Below the pieces are notes generated by a model. The model ran no database searches. It had not been told where the DNA came from and was given only the letters and a program-made list of their open reading frames with translations. A stretch of DNA of 64,000 nucleotides from Proteobacteria bacterium UBA2363. Its GTDB lineage: Bacteria; Pseudomonadota; Gammaproteobacteria; Xanthomonadales; UBA2363. Position numbers and translations under genes: made by a program. The stretch spans positions 62,001 to 126,000 of the forward strand of contig DDTN01000015.1 of assembly GCA_002344355.1 (NCBI GenBank), written 5' to 3'. Of this stretch, positions 7,503-15,762 are shown piece after piece; the first letter of the stretch is position 1; each line of letters begins with the position of its first letter.

Positions 7503-8387
7503 ATGGCTTCCGTGCTGTACCGGTCCGACCTGCCCGGACTCGAACTGCTCCACCGCGGCAAGGTGCGCGACGTCTACGCGCTCGATGGCGAGCGCGTCCT
7601 GCTGGTGGCCAGCGACCGCCTGAGCGCCTTCGACGTGGTGCTGCCCGACCCGATCCCGGGCAAGGGCGAGCTGCTCACCCAGCTGTCCAACTTCTGGTTC
7701 GCGCGCACCGCCCACCTGGTGCCCAACCACCTGACCGGCGACGACGTCGCCGCGGTGCTGCCGGCCGGCGTCGACGCCGGCCAGTACCTGCGCCGCAGCG
7801 TGGTCGGCCGGCGCCTGCGCATCCTGCCGGTGGAGGCGATCGCGCGCGGCTACCTGATCGGCTCGGGCTGGAAGGACTACCAGACGAGCGGCGAGGTCTG
7901 CGGCATCCGCCTGCCGCCCGGACTGCGCCAGGCCGACCCGCTGCCGGAGCCGATCTTCACGCCGTCCACCAAGGCGCCGCAGGGCGAGCACGACGCCAAC
8001 ATCGGCTTCGACGCCATGGTCGCCCTGGTCGGCGGCGAGCTGGCCGAGCGGGTGCGCCAGGCGACCCTGGCGGTGTACGCCTTCGCCGCCGCCCATGCGC
8101 GCGCGCGCGGCCTGATCATCGCCGACACCAAGCTGGAGTTCGGCCTGGACGCCGAGGGCGCGCTGTACGTGGCCGACGAGATGCTGACGCCGGACTCCTC
8201 GCGGTTCTGGCCAGCCGACGCCTGGTCGCCGGGCCGCAGCCCGCCCAGCTTCGACAAGCAGTTCGTGCGCGACTACCTGGAGACCCTGGACTGGGACAAG
8301 ACCGCGCCCGGACCGCGCCTGCCGGCGGCGGTGATCGCCGGCACCGTCGCCCGCTACCGCGAAGCCCTGGAACGCCTGACCGCCTGA
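7503..8387 (+). CDS. purC: Phosphoribosylaminoimidazole-succinocarboxamide synthase
   Basis: ATP-dependent ligase of de novo purine synthesis, joining CAIR and aspartate to give SAICAR. The product is 294 residues, the longer PurC version. It contains the signature motifs GKVRDVY near the N terminus, SDRLSAFDVV, the central TPSTKAPQGEHDANI, and DTKLEFG with DEMLTPDSSR. The ATG at 7503 places the first conserved motif about 15 residues in. It is a single-gene unit, convergent with the flavin oxidoreductase gene, and no other pur genes are nearby. Confidence 0.97.
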   Translation: MASVLYRSDLPGLELLHRGKVRDVYALDGERVLLVASDRLSAFDVVLPDPIPGKGELLTQLSNFWFARTAHLVPNHLTGDDVAAVLPAGVDAGQYLRRSVVGRRLRILPVEAIARGYLIGSGWKDYQTSGEVCGIRLPPGLRQADPLPEPIFTPSTKAPQGEHDANIGFDAMVALVGGELAERVRQATLAVYAFAAAHARARGLIIADTKLEFGLDAEGALYVADEMLTPDSSRFWPADAWSPGRSPPSFDKQFVRDYLETLDWDKTAPGPRLPAAVIAGTVARYREALERLTA

Positions 8388-8391
8388 GCGC

Positions 8392-8418
8392 GGCGGCGGC
8401 GTGCCGATGGCCGCCGCC
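8392..8418. terminator. GC hairpin between convergent purC and oxidoreductase genes
   Basis: Perfect 9-bp arms GGCGGCGGC (8392-8400) and GCCGCCGCC (8410-8418) with a 9-nt loop, placed 5 bases after the purC stop and 14 before the stop of the opposing gene. No T-run follows on either strand, so it is a candidate bidirectional terminator only by position and stability. Confidence 0.4.
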
Positions 8419-8431
8419 GTCCTGGCTCGCC

Positions 8432-9523
8432 TCAGGCCATCCGGGCCAGGAGGGCGTCGACCTCCGAGGCCAGCCGCGCCATCAGGGCCGCGCCGTCGCG
8501 ATCGCGCAGCAGGCCCGCCGCCTGGCCGCACCACAGCGGCACCAGGTCGCCGCGCCCCTCGCGCAGGGCCGCGGCGCGCAGGGCGCCGGTCAGCCAGCCC
8601 TGCAACGGGTAGGGCGCATGGCCACCGGGCGGTACGGCGGTCGCAAGGTCGTTTCGGATGCCGCGCGCCAGGCGGCCGGTGAAGGCTCGCGTCAACACGG
8701 TATCGTCGGCGGCGGTGTCGAACAGCCGTTCGCGGTGCAGCTCGCTCGCATTCGATTGCCGGCAGGCCAGGAACGCCGTGCCGATCTGCACTGCACTGGC
8801 GCCCAGGCTGAGGGCCGCGACGATGCCGCGACCGTCGGCGATGCCGCCGGCGGCCACCACCGGCGCCCGCACGGCATCGACCACCTGGGGCAGCAGGGCC
8901 AGGCCGCCGGTCAGGCAATCCTCCGGACGGCGCAGGAAGGACACCCGGTGACCACCGGCCTCGAAACCGCTGGCGACGATCGCATCGACGCCGGCGTCGT
9001 CGAGCGCGCGCGCCTCCGCCACCGTGGTTGCCGTACCGAGGGTCAGGATGCCGAGCGCGCGGCAGCGGTCGAGCAGCCCGGCGGCGGGCACGCCGAAGAC
9101 GAAGCTGAACACGGCGGGACGGGCCGCCAGGACGGCCTCCACCTGCGCGTCGAAATCGGGCAGGTAGCGCGGCGGCGGCGGCGGCGCCTCCAGGCCGAGT
9201 TGCGCGTACCAGGGCGCAAGCTCGCGCGCATGGCGGTCATGGTCGGAAGCCTGGACCGCCGCGACGGGACTTTCGCCTTCTTCTGCATGCGGCAACCACA
9301 GGTTGAGCGCGAAAGGACGGTCGCTGCGCCGACGGATGTCCGCGGCCACGGAACGGATGCCGTCGCCCTCCAGGTGATGGGCACCGAACGACCCGAGACC
9401 CCCCGCCTCGCCCACCGCGACCACCAGCTCGACCGAGGACAGGCCGCCTCCGAACGGACCCTGGACCACCGGCCGGGCGATGCCCAGCCTGGCGGCGAGG
9501 TCGCTGTTGCGCCAGGCCTTCAC
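8432..9523 (-). CDS. NAD(P)H-dependent flavin oxidoreductase / nitronate monooxygenase family
   Basis: 363-residue FMN-binding TIM-barrel protein. Visible family features: the N-terminal PVVQGPFGG motif, IVASGFEAGGHR (the AxGxEAGGH element next to FMN), VVAAGGIADGRGIVAALSLGASAVQIGTAF (phosphate-binding loop), and a C-terminal stretch on substrate access. Nitronate monooxygenases oxidise propionate 3-nitronate or other alkyl nitronates, but many relatives are enoyl reductases of unknown substrate. Translation probably starts at a GTG (9523) overlapping the GST stop codon (GTGA). It forms a two-gene operon with the GST, divergent from a LysR regulator. Confidence 0.85.
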   Translation of the reverse strand: MKAWRNSDLAARLGIARPVVQGPFGGGLSSVELVVAVGEAGGLGSFGAHHLEGDGIRSVAADIRRRSDRPFALNLWLPHAEEGESPVAAVQASDHDRHARELAPWYAQLGLEAPPPPPRYLPDFDAQVEAVLAARPAVFSFVFGVPAAGLLDRCRALGILTLGTATTVAEARALDDAGVDAIVASGFEAGGHRVSFLRRPEDCLTGGLALLPQVVDAVRAPVVAAGGIADGRGIVAALSLGASAVQIGTAFLACRQSNASELHRERLFDTAADDTVLTRAFTGRLARGIRNDLATAVPPGGHAPYPLQGWLTGALRAAALREGRGDLVPLWCGQAAGLLRDRDGAALMARLASEVDALLARMA

Positions 9524-10125
9524 CGGGTCAGACCCTCGGCCCGCAGGGCCGCCTGCACGGCCGGTCGTCGCGCGACGCGGGCGAGCAGGGCCTGCAGGTT
9601 CCCGAGGTCGGAGAGGTCGAGGGCAACCAGGCGGGCCCAGCCGGCCACCACGAACAGGTAGGCATCGGCCAGGCTGTAGCCGCTGTCCACCAGGTATTCG
9701 CGGCCGGCCAGGCGCCCCTCCAGCCATTCGAAGCGGCCGCGCAGACGTGCCCGCAGATGGGCGCGGGCCGCGTCGTCGAGACCGGCGTCGAACAGGGGCG
9801 AGAAACCCTTGTGCAGCTCGGTTCCGATGAAGGCCTGCCATTCCAGGACCCGGTAGCGGGCCTCGCCCGCAGGCGGCAGAAGCACGGTATCGCCAGCGGA
9901 CTCGACGATGTACTGGGCGATCACCGCGCCCTCGGTGAGCACATCCCCTGGCGCCCGCTCCAGGACCGGCACCTGATCGCGGTCGTTGACCTGGGCCAGC
10001 GGTCGGCCGTCCTCGATGCGGTGGCTGCGCAGGTCGACCCGCGCCAGTTCGAATTCGGTGCCGATCTCACGCAGGAGGATGTGGGAGACCAGAGAGCAGG
10101 TGCCCGGACTGTAGTAGAGCTTCAT
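9520..10125 (-). CDS. Glutathione S-transferase
   Basis: 201-residue two-domain GST, close to the bacterial beta-class. The N-terminal thioredoxin-like domain begins MKLYYSPGTCSLVSHILLRE. That places a Cys at position 10, as in beta-class enzymes, followed by QVPVLE (cis-Pro loop) and LTEGAVIAQYI (glutathione gamma-Glu contact). The C-terminal helical domain contains the N-capping region SGYSLADAYLFVV. It is first in the operon with the flavin oxidoreductase, suggesting a detoxification pair acting on electrophiles or nitro compounds under control of the divergent LysR gene. Confidence 0.92.
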   Translation of the reverse strand: MKLYYSPGTCSLVSHILLREIGTEFELARVDLRSHRIEDGRPLAQVNDRDQVPVLERAPGDVLTEGAVIAQYIVESAGDTVLLPPAGEARYRVLEWQAFIGTELHKGFSPLFDAGLDDAARAHLRARLRGRFEWLEGRLAGREYLVDSGYSLADAYLFVVAGWARLVALDLSDLGNLQALLARVARRPAVQAALRAEGLTR

Positions 10126-10189
10126 TTCGACTCCGTCGGATTGGGAGCCGACAGCCTATTCCCGCCCATGGCGGCAAAGAATGCACCAC

Positions 10190-10202
10190 AATGAACTTCA
10201 TT
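10190..10202. promoter_or_regulatory. Palindrome AATGAA-C-TTCATT in the LysR/GST divergent region
   Basis: A perfect 13-bp palindrome lies between the divergent starts of GST (10125) and LysR (10220). It is rare AT-rich DNA in this window. LysR regulators usually bind an interrupted palindrome between themselves and a divergent target, so this is the likely recognition site. Confidence 0.5.
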
Positions 10203-10219
10203 GATTACCTGGTGTGCCT

Positions 10220-11161
10220 ATGATTCGCGCCCTGGACGACCTCATGCTGGGCAGCCTCGAACTCTTCTGCCTCGCCGCCGAATGCGGAGGCTTCTCGGCC
10301 GCCGCGCAGCGGGCGGGCCTGACGCCCGCGGCGGTCAGCCGGAGCGTCGGCCGCCTGGAGGCGCGCCTTGGCACCCGACTGTTCGTCCGCAGCACGCGTC
10401 GCGTGCGCCTGACCGAGGCCGGCCGGCTGTATCACCAGGAATGCCGGGCGGCGCTGTCCCGGCTCGGCGAGGCCGAACGACGCCTGGCCGGCGTCCAGGC
10501 GCAGGTCGCCGGCACCGTGAGGCTAAGCGTGCCCACGGCCCTGGGCCACCGCCGCGTCCTGCCGGCGCTGGCCGGGCTTCGCCGGCAGTGGCCGGCCCTG
10601 GATTTCGACGTGCACCTGGACAACCGCAACGTCGACTTCATCGCCGAGGGCTTCGACCTTGCGATCCGTGGCCGGGAGCCGCCCGACTCCGGCCTGGTCG
10701 CGCGGCGCCTGCTCGACGACCCGCTGGTGGTGGTGGCGGCGCCGGACTACCTGCGGCGACGCGGCACGCCGGTCACGATCGACGATCTGGCGCAGCATGA
10801 CTGCCTCCAGTTCATCCTGCCCAGCACCGGCCAGCGGGTGCCCTGGCAGTTCCGCGTCGACGGCCGCGACCTGGACCTGGCGACCCGGGGGGGCATGTGC
10901 TGCAGCGGCGACGTCCAGGCCCAGGTGACGCTGGCCAGGGAAGGCGCCGGCCTCGCCCAGGTGGCCAGCCACATGGCGGCCAGCGAGTTGGCGCGTGGCG
11001 AACTGGTCGAGGTGATGGCCGCGCATGCCGGGCGCAGCCGGCCGTTCTCCCTGCTGTATCCCGCCGACCGGCACATGCCGCAACGACTGCGGGTGGTGGT
11101 CGATCACCTGCTGACCACCTTCGGCCGGCAACCCGTCGGACACGTCGGCGCGACCGCCTGA
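10220..11161 (+). CDS. LysR-family transcriptional regulator
   Basis: 313-residue regulator. The N-terminal winged helix is clear: LELFCLAAECGGFSAAAQRAGL, then PAAVSRSVGRLEARLGTRLF and RLTEAG. The remaining residues form the two-lobed substrate-binding domain, with the conserved GTVRLSVPTALG and LDFDVHLDN start. This resembles the subgroup that controls divergent oxidoreductase or GST genes. An in-frame GTG six bases upstream (10214) is the alternative start. It is transcribed away from the GST/oxidoreductase operon and convergent with the Spy-like gene, separated by a strong hairpin. Confidence 0.92.
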   Translation: MIRALDDLMLGSLELFCLAAECGGFSAAAQRAGLTPAAVSRSVGRLEARLGTRLFVRSTRRVRLTEAGRLYHQECRAALSRLGEAERRLAGVQAQVAGTVRLSVPTALGHRRVLPALAGLRRQWPALDFDVHLDNRNVDFIAEGFDLAIRGREPPDSGLVARRLLDDPLVVVAAPDYLRRRGTPVTIDDLAQHDCLQFILPSTGQRVPWQFRVDGRDLDLATRGGMCCSGDVQAQVTLAREGAGLAQVASHMAASELARGELVEVMAAHAGRSRPFSLLYPADRHMPQRLRVVVDHLLTTFGRQPVGHVGATA

Positions 11162-11184
11162 TCCGCATGCCGGTCGCTCCGTGT

Positions 11185-11235
11185 GCCCCGCGAAACCTCG
11201 GGGCATGCGGGGCGCCGGCGTCGCGCCGGCGCCCC
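11185..11235. terminator. Double hairpin between convergent LysR and Spy-like genes
   Basis: Two stacked hairpins: GCCCCG/CGGGGC (11185-11190, 11199-11204), and a perfect 12-bp stem GGGGCGCCGGCG/CGCCGGCGCCCC (11209-11220, 11224-11235) with a 3-nt loop TCG. Sited between two converging stop codons, it is a strong candidate bidirectional terminator, although no T-tract follows. Confidence 0.6.
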
Positions 11236-11243
11236 GTCGGGCC

Positions 11244-11669
11244 TCACTCGCCGTGGTGGCGACGGTGGCGCTTGCCGTGGCCGCGGTGGCCCTCGCCACG
11301 ACGGGCCTGCCAGGCCTCGCGGCGCTCGGCGCGCAGGGTGTCCAGCTGCGCCTTCTGCTCGGCGCTCAGGATGGCATCGACCTGGGCCTGGCCCTGGGCG
11401 CGCAGGGCACGCGACTCCTCGCGGTGCCGCTGGCTCAGCGCCATGCGCTCGGCGTGCTGGGCGCGCATCACCGCCTCCAGCTCCAGCTTCTGCGCCTGGG
11501 TGAGGTTGAGCTCGGTGGCCATGCGGTCCAGGTATCGGGCCATGTGCTGCTCGGCGCGCTCGGCGCGATCCGGGCGGGCGCCGGGCTCCCCGACGGCCGG
11601 CTGCGCGTGGGCGAAGGCGGACAGGCCCAGGGCCAGGGCGGTGGTGGTGGCGAGCATCAGCTTGTTCAT
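11244..11669 (-). CDS. Spy/CpxP-like periplasmic protein
   Basis: 141-residue exported protein. The signal peptide runs MNKLMLATTTALALGLSAFAHA with an Ala-His-Ala cleavage site. The mature part is a charged, helical sequence with LNLTQAQKLELEAVM and ILSAEQKAQLDTLR. These are two copies of the LTxxQ-type motif typical of Spy/CpxP chaperones and stress sensors. The C terminus is very rich in His, Arg and Gly (GHRGHGKRHRRHHGE), which could bind metal. AAGGAGA precedes the ATG by 6-8 nt, a good ribosome-binding site that fixes this start over an upstream one. It is a single gene. Confidence 0.85.
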   Translation of the reverse strand: MNKLMLATTTALALGLSAFAHAQPAVGEPGARPDRAERAEQHMARYLDRMATELNLTQAQKLELEAVMRAQHAERMALSQRHREESRALRAQGQAQVDAILSAEQKAQLDTLRAERREAWQARRGEGHRGHGKRHRRHHGE

Positions 11670-11813
11670 CGACGTCTCCTTGGACGGGCCGGGCAGCACC
11701 ATGCGTCCCGTGGCTGCCACCCTGACCGCCAAGCTGGCAGCAAGCATGGAGGAATCATGGCGGCGCCGGCGCGGTTGGGCGTCGGTTCACGCTGGCGCGG
11801 CGTCGATGCGCGC

Positions 11814-12749
11814 TCACCGGTGCCGCGCGGCGGTGCGATCGGGCAGCGGCGCCAGGCCGGCGGCCGGCGCGGTCGGCGGCGGCGCCGAACGCCGGCTGGC
11901 CAGCGCGCGCAGGGCGATCGCCAGGACACCGGCCAGCACCAGGGCGCCGCCCAGCAGCAGGCGCGGACCCGGGCGGTCGCCCCAGATCAGCACGCCCAGC
12001 AGCACCGCCAGCACCGGTGCCAGCAACAGGTAGGGCGTGATGGTGGAGACGCCATGGCGGCGCACCAGCCAGAAGTACAGGCCGTGGCCGAGCACGGACG
12101 CCGCCAGCGCCGAATAGGCCGCGCCGGCCCAGGCCAGCGCCGGCGCCGCCGCCAGCAGCGGCCCGGGCGCGCCTTCCAGGGGCCAGGACAGCAGGACCAT
12201 CGGCGGCAGCCCGACCAGGGCCGCCCAGGCCTGCAGCGAGAAGGCGCCGACGCCTTCCAGCCCGCGCATCAGGATCGATCCCGACGCCAGCGCCAGCGCC
12301 GCCAGCAACGCCAGGCCCAGGGCCATGGGCTGGCGCGCCACCTGCGGGTCCAGGCCCAGCACCAGGACGCCGCCGAAGGCCACCGCCACCGCCAGCGCGG
12401 TGCGCCAGCCGACCCGCTCGCCGAGCAGCCAGGCCGCCAGCAGCACGCTCATCGGCACGTAGCTCTGCATGGCGATCGCCACCGTGCTGAGATCGCCGGC
12501 GGCGCGCAGCGCCCAGAAATTGAGCGCGAAGTGCAGGCAGCCGTTCAGCACCGCCACCGCCAGCAGGCGCGGCCAGTGCCCGGGCGCCGGCCGGCGCAGG
12601 AACGGCGCCAGCACCAGCAGCACGATGGCCAGCCGCAGGGCGGTGAACAGCAGGGGCGGAAGCGACAGCAGGGCTGCCGCCGAGGCCAGGAAATTGCCGG
12701 CCCAGGCGATGCAGACCAGCAGGACCAGCAGCAGGTGGCTCAGGGGCAT
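11814..12749 (-). CDS. EamA-family (DMT superfamily) transporter
   Basis: 311-residue integral membrane protein with about ten hydrophobic helices in two EamA repeats of about 140 residues each. The N-terminal repeat begins LLVLLVCIAWAGNFLASAAAL; the second contains LLAALALASGSILMRGLEG and LGHGLYFWLVRRHGVSTITPYLLLAPVLAVLLG, a conserved DMT stretch. Members export or import small metabolites such as amino acids or nucleosides; the substrate cannot be told. It follows the PPC-repeat gene on the same strand, but a strong hairpin intervenes. Confidence 0.9.
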   Translation of the reverse strand: MPLSHLLLVLLVCIAWAGNFLASAAALLSLPPLLFTALRLAIVLLVLAPFLRRPAPGHWPRLLAVAVLNGCLHFALNFWALRAAGDLSTVAIAMQSYVPMSVLLAAWLLGERVGWRTALAVAVAFGGVLVLGLDPQVARQPMALGLALLAALALASGSILMRGLEGVGAFSLQAWAALVGLPPMVLLSWPLEGAPGPLLAAAPALAWAGAAYSALAASVLGHGLYFWLVRRHGVSTITPYLLLAPVLAVLLGVLIWGDRPGPRLLLGGALVLAGVLAIALRALASRRSAPPPTAPAAGLAPLPDRTAARHR

Positions 12750-12820
12750 TGGGAAACGTGGATGCCGCCGGGGTCCGGGCCGACCCGCAGCGGATCGCCG
12801 GACCAAGGAAGTCCGGACGG

Positions 12821-12859
12821 CGCGCGACCGTCGCCCCCCTGGGGGTGCGACGGCGCGCG
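12821..12859. terminator. Long GC hairpin between PPC-repeat and EamA genes
   Basis: About 17 base pairs with two single-base bulges: CGCGCG (12821-12826) with 12854-12859, CCGTCGC (12828-12834) with 12847-12853, and CCCC (12835-12838) with 12842-12845. It lies about 55 nt after the PPC-protein stop on the minus strand. It may end that transcript; no T-run is present. Confidence 0.45.
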
Positions 12860-12912
12860 CGGCCCGGGCCGTGCGCCGCGCCCGGGGCAGTGCCCGGGCG
12901 GGCTGCGACCGC

Positions 12913-14046
12913 TCAGTTGCCGCCGCGCGGGGCGCCGACCACCGACAGGGTGTAGGCGCCCTCGCCGCCGCCATAGGAGGTGGCGACCAGCCGGCCCTCG
13001 CCATCGGCGTCCAGGGTGACCGTCAGCAGGGCGCTGTTGCCGCCGCCGCTGTCGTCGTCGCGGGCGTCCTCGCTGAAACGCTCGCCGTCGAAGGTGCCCC
13101 ATTTCAGCAGCGGGTCGAGGTCCTGCGATTCCATGCGGGCGACCACCCGCTGGCCCGGGTTGCCCTTGATGCGGTAGACGTCGAAGCGGATCTCCTCGGC
13201 GTCGAACGGGTCGCTGTCGTCCAGTCGACCGCGTACCGACTCGCCCACCGAGACCTCGGCCACCGTGATCGGCTGCGGCCGCGGCGGGTCGGAGACCAGC
13301 AGGGTGTAGGCGCCGCGGGGACTGCTGCTGGGCGAGGTCACCTTGATGGTGGCATTGCCGCTGGCGCCCAGGCGCGTCGAGAGCCGGGCGTTGAGCCCGG
13401 AACCGCCGTCGTCGTCGGAGGCTTCCGAGACGAAGCTGTCGCCCTGCATGCGGCCGAACTCGACCAGCGGGTCGAAATCGGTGGAGTCGAGCCGGATGAC
13501 CACCGGCTGGTCGGCGCGTCCCTCGAAGCTGTAGAGGGCATAGGGGCGGTCGTTGTCGTCGGTGGCGGTGTTGTCGTCGAGGTTGCCGGTGGCGGCCTGG
13601 TTCAGCCGGACCGGACGCACCGTGGGCCGCGCCTGCGGCGGCAGCTCGGTGACCCGCAGGGTGAAGGCCCCGGTGGCATCGGCGCCCACCGAGTTGGCGC
13701 GGATCTGCACCTGGCCGCTGGCCGGCAGGGTGTAGCTCAGGCGGCTGTTGAAGCCCTCGCCGCCGTCGTCGTCGGTGCGGCAGTCGCCCGGGCAGCCAGG
13801 CGCGGCGACCGTGCCGACCGCCAGGTAGGCGTCGAAGTCGCTGGATTCCATGTCGACGCGGATGCGGTCGCCGGCGCGGCCGCGGAAGGTGTACAGGACA
13901 TACGGCGTGCCGTCGTCGGCGCGCGGGCTGTCCGCCGACAGCGAACCGTCGACCGCCTGGCCGGCGCGGATCGGCGTCTGCGCGGAGGCGGCGCCCGCCG
14001 CGAGGGCGGCAAGCAGGGCGAGGGCGAGTGCGTTGCGGGTGGTCAT
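12913..14046 (-). CDS. Secreted protein with three PPC (pre-peptidase C-terminal) domains
   Basis: 377-residue exported protein with a clean signal peptide (MTTRNALALALLAALAAGAASAQ). The mature protein consists of three similar beta-sandwich repeats of about 110-120 residues. Each has the PPC pattern: a hydrophobic-YxFxGRAGDRIRVDMES-like strand, DFDAYLAVG or DFDPLVEFG, then an acidic DDDGGxGFNSRLSYTLPASG loop and a Gly-Ala-Tyr/Phe-Thr-Leu end strand. PPC domains usually flank secreted peptidases; here no catalytic domain is present. The Asp-rich loops may bind calcium. It has no DGFE-like tail. Probably an extracellular or periplasmic binding protein. Confidence 0.85.
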   Translation of the reverse strand: MTTRNALALALLAALAAGAASAQTPIRAGQAVDGSLSADSPRADDGTPYVLYTFRGRAGDRIRVDMESSDFDAYLAVGTVAAPGCPGDCRTDDDGGEGFNSRLSYTLPASGQVQIRANSVGADATGAFTLRVTELPPQARPTVRPVRLNQAATGNLDDNTATDDNDRPYALYSFEGRADQPVVIRLDSTDFDPLVEFGRMQGDSFVSEASDDDGGSGLNARLSTRLGASGNATIKVTSPSSSPRGAYTLLVSDPPRPQPITVAEVSVGESVRGRLDDSDPFDAEEIRFDVYRIKGNPGQRVVARMESQDLDPLLKWGTFDGERFSEDARDDDSGGGNSALLTVTLDADGEGRLVATSYGGGEGAYTLSVVGAPRGGN

Positions 14047-14213
14047 GGCCTGATTCTCGGTTGGGATCGTGCGGACCACCGGCAAGGCCGGTGGGACCAG
14101 GCGGGCGCAGGCGCCGCCGCGGCGGCAAGTTTCACACGACCGCGACGGTGGGCGCCATCGGTGCGGGCGCGCCCGCCCCGGGGTGTTGCAACGCCGGAAA
14201 CGCCGCGCAGGGG

Positions 14214-14696
14214 TCAGTAGGGCACCCGCAGTCGCCGCATCGCCTTGGCCATCAGCCAGGCGGGGCCGACCAGCAGGTAGAACAGGTCGGTGAAGAAGGA
14301 CGGCTTGCGGCCCTCGATGCGATGGCCGATGAACTGCCCGAGCCAGGCGACCACGAACACGGCGACCGCCAGCAGGGCCAGGTCGCGCGGCCCGAGCAGG
14401 CGGAACAGCAGCTCGGTGAGGAAGGCCAGGAGCACGAACACCAGGGCCATCGCCAGGCCCAGCCGGCGCGACTGCCGGTAATACCAGACGAAGGCCAGGA
14501 ACATGGCGAGGGCCGCCCACAGCCCGGGACGGCCGAGCAGGGCCGGCACCGGCACCGTCCAGAGCAGGGCGATCACGCTCCACAGGATGGCCGGCACGCA
14601 CAGCCAGTGGATCAGCTGATTGGTGGGATTGCGGTGGTCCGCCCCGTAGTGGGCGAAGTAGCGGTCGATGCTGCGCGGTTCGGCATTGGGGTCCAT
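14214..14696 (-). CDS. DUF962 / Mpo1-like membrane protein
   Basis: 160-residue protein with four hydrophobic segments. It opens with SIDRYFAHYGADHRNPTNQLIHWLCVPAI and closes with GHRIEGRKPSFFTDLFYLLVGPAWLMAK; these are the two conserved blocks of the DUF962/Mpo1 family. Yeast Mpo1 is an Fe(II)-dependent dioxygenase that shortens 2-hydroxy fatty acids. The His residues in both blocks could bind iron, but the bacterial activity is not established. The start at 14696 is supported by a TATGCT box 7 nt upstream. Confidence 0.85.
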   Translation of the reverse strand: MDPNAEPRSIDRYFAHYGADHRNPTNQLIHWLCVPAILWSVIALLWTVPVPALLGRPGLWAALAMFLAFVWYYRQSRRLGLAMALVFVLLAFLTELLFRLLGPRDLALLAVAVFVVAWLGQFIGHRIEGRKPSFFTDLFYLLVGPAWLMAKAMRRLRVPY

Positions 14697-14703
14697 GACC
14701 GCG

Positions 14704-14709
14704 AGCATA
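14704..14709 (-). promoter_or_regulatory. Candidate -10 box (TATGCT) for the DUF962 gene; leaderless spacing
   Basis: TATGCT on the minus strand followed by seven bases and the ATG at 14696. No -35 is obvious. Confidence 0.4.
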
Positions 14710-14856
14710 CGACGGAACCGGCGGCGGTCACGCCGCGGCGCAGCGTGGCGCGATGCCATCGGAAGGCGCCGGCCGGTGGGCGGTTGCAAGTCGGCGGGTC
14801 GGCGCTGGCCGACACCGGCCAGCACGGCGCGCGCCGCGGACGCCGCGAGGACGCGG

Positions 14857-15744
14857 TCAGTCGCGGCGCAGGCGCTCGAGCACGCCGTCGAGTTCGTCGA
14901 GGCTGTGGTAGCGGATCACCACCTGGCCCTTGCCGGCGCGGCCGTGGCGGATGCTGACCGGCGCGCACAGGCGTTCGGCCAGTTCCTGCTCGAGCCGGCT
15001 GATGTCCGGGTCCGGCCGCGCCGGTGCCGGCCGCCCGGCCGTCTTCCCCGGCGCCGGCGCCTGGCGCGCCGCCTGCTCGAGCTGGCGCACGCTCCAGCCT
15101 TCGGCGGCGGCCTGCTCGGCCAGTCGCACGGCCTGCGGCTCGGGCAGGGTCAGCAGGGCACGGGCATGGCCCATGTCCAGGCTGCCGGCCTCGACCAGGG
15201 TCCGGATCGCCGCCGGCAGCTCGAGCAGGCGCAGCAGGTTGCTGACCGCGGCCCGCGAGCGCCCGACCGCGTCGGCGACCTCCTGGTGGGTCAGCTCGAA
15301 CTCGTCGATCAGCCGGCGCAGGGCGTTCGCCTCCTCCAGCGGGTTGAGGTCCTCGCGCTGGATGTTCTCGATCAGGGCCATCGCGACGGTGGCGCGGTCG
15401 TCGACGTCGCGCACCAGGCAGGGCACCTTGGCCAGGCCGGCCTGGCGGGCGGCGCGCCAGCGGCGTTCGCCGGCGATGATCTCGAAGCCGCCGTCGACCG
15501 GCCGGGCGACGATCGGCTGGATCAGGCCCTGGGCGCGGATCGACTGCGCCAGTTCCTCGAGCGCCTCCGGCGCGATCGCCTGGCGCGGCTGGTAACGGCC
15601 CGGTCGCAGGGCGTCGATCGCCAGTTCGCGCAGCTCGCCCTCGTCGGCGGCCGGCACCGGTTCGCCGGCGCCCGGGCGCACGGCATTGCCGCCCAGCAGG
15701 GCGTCCAGGCCGCGGCCGAGGCCGCGCTTCTTGGCGGCGGCCAT
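14857..15744 (-). CDS. parB: Chromosome partitioning protein ParB
   Basis: 295-residue CTP-dependent DNA clamp that loads at parS and spreads to organise the origin region. The N terminus MAAAKKRGLGRGLDALLGG is the ParA-interacting segment typical of chromosomal ParB. The catalytic N domain contains GRYQPR and IIAGERRWRAARQAGL (the GERRxRA CTP-binding motif). The central helix-turn-helix (THQEVADAVGRSRAAVSNLLRLLELP) recognises parS, and the C-terminal about 45 residues form the dimer zipper. It is 18 nt downstream of parA in an rsmG-parA-parB operon. No full parS sequence was seen in the window. Confidence 0.97.
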   Translation of the reverse strand: MAAAKKRGLGRGLDALLGGNAVRPGAGEPVPAADEGELRELAIDALRPGRYQPRQAIAPEALEELAQSIRAQGLIQPIVARPVDGGFEIIAGERRWRAARQAGLAKVPCLVRDVDDRATVAMALIENIQREDLNPLEEANALRRLIDEFELTHQEVADAVGRSRAAVSNLLRLLELPAAIRTLVEAGSLDMGHARALLTLPEPQAVRLAEQAAAEGWSVRQLEQAARQAPAPGKTAGRPAPARPDPDISRLEQELAERLCAPVSIRHGRAGKGQVVIRYHSLDELDGVLERLRRD

Positions 15745-15762
15745 CAGCCGTTCCTCCTCGGG

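Noticed and set aside
14129..14140. Possible parS-like sequence GTTTCACACGAC near parB
   Set aside because: Only the left half of the consensus TGTTTCACGTGAAACA matches; the right half is absent.
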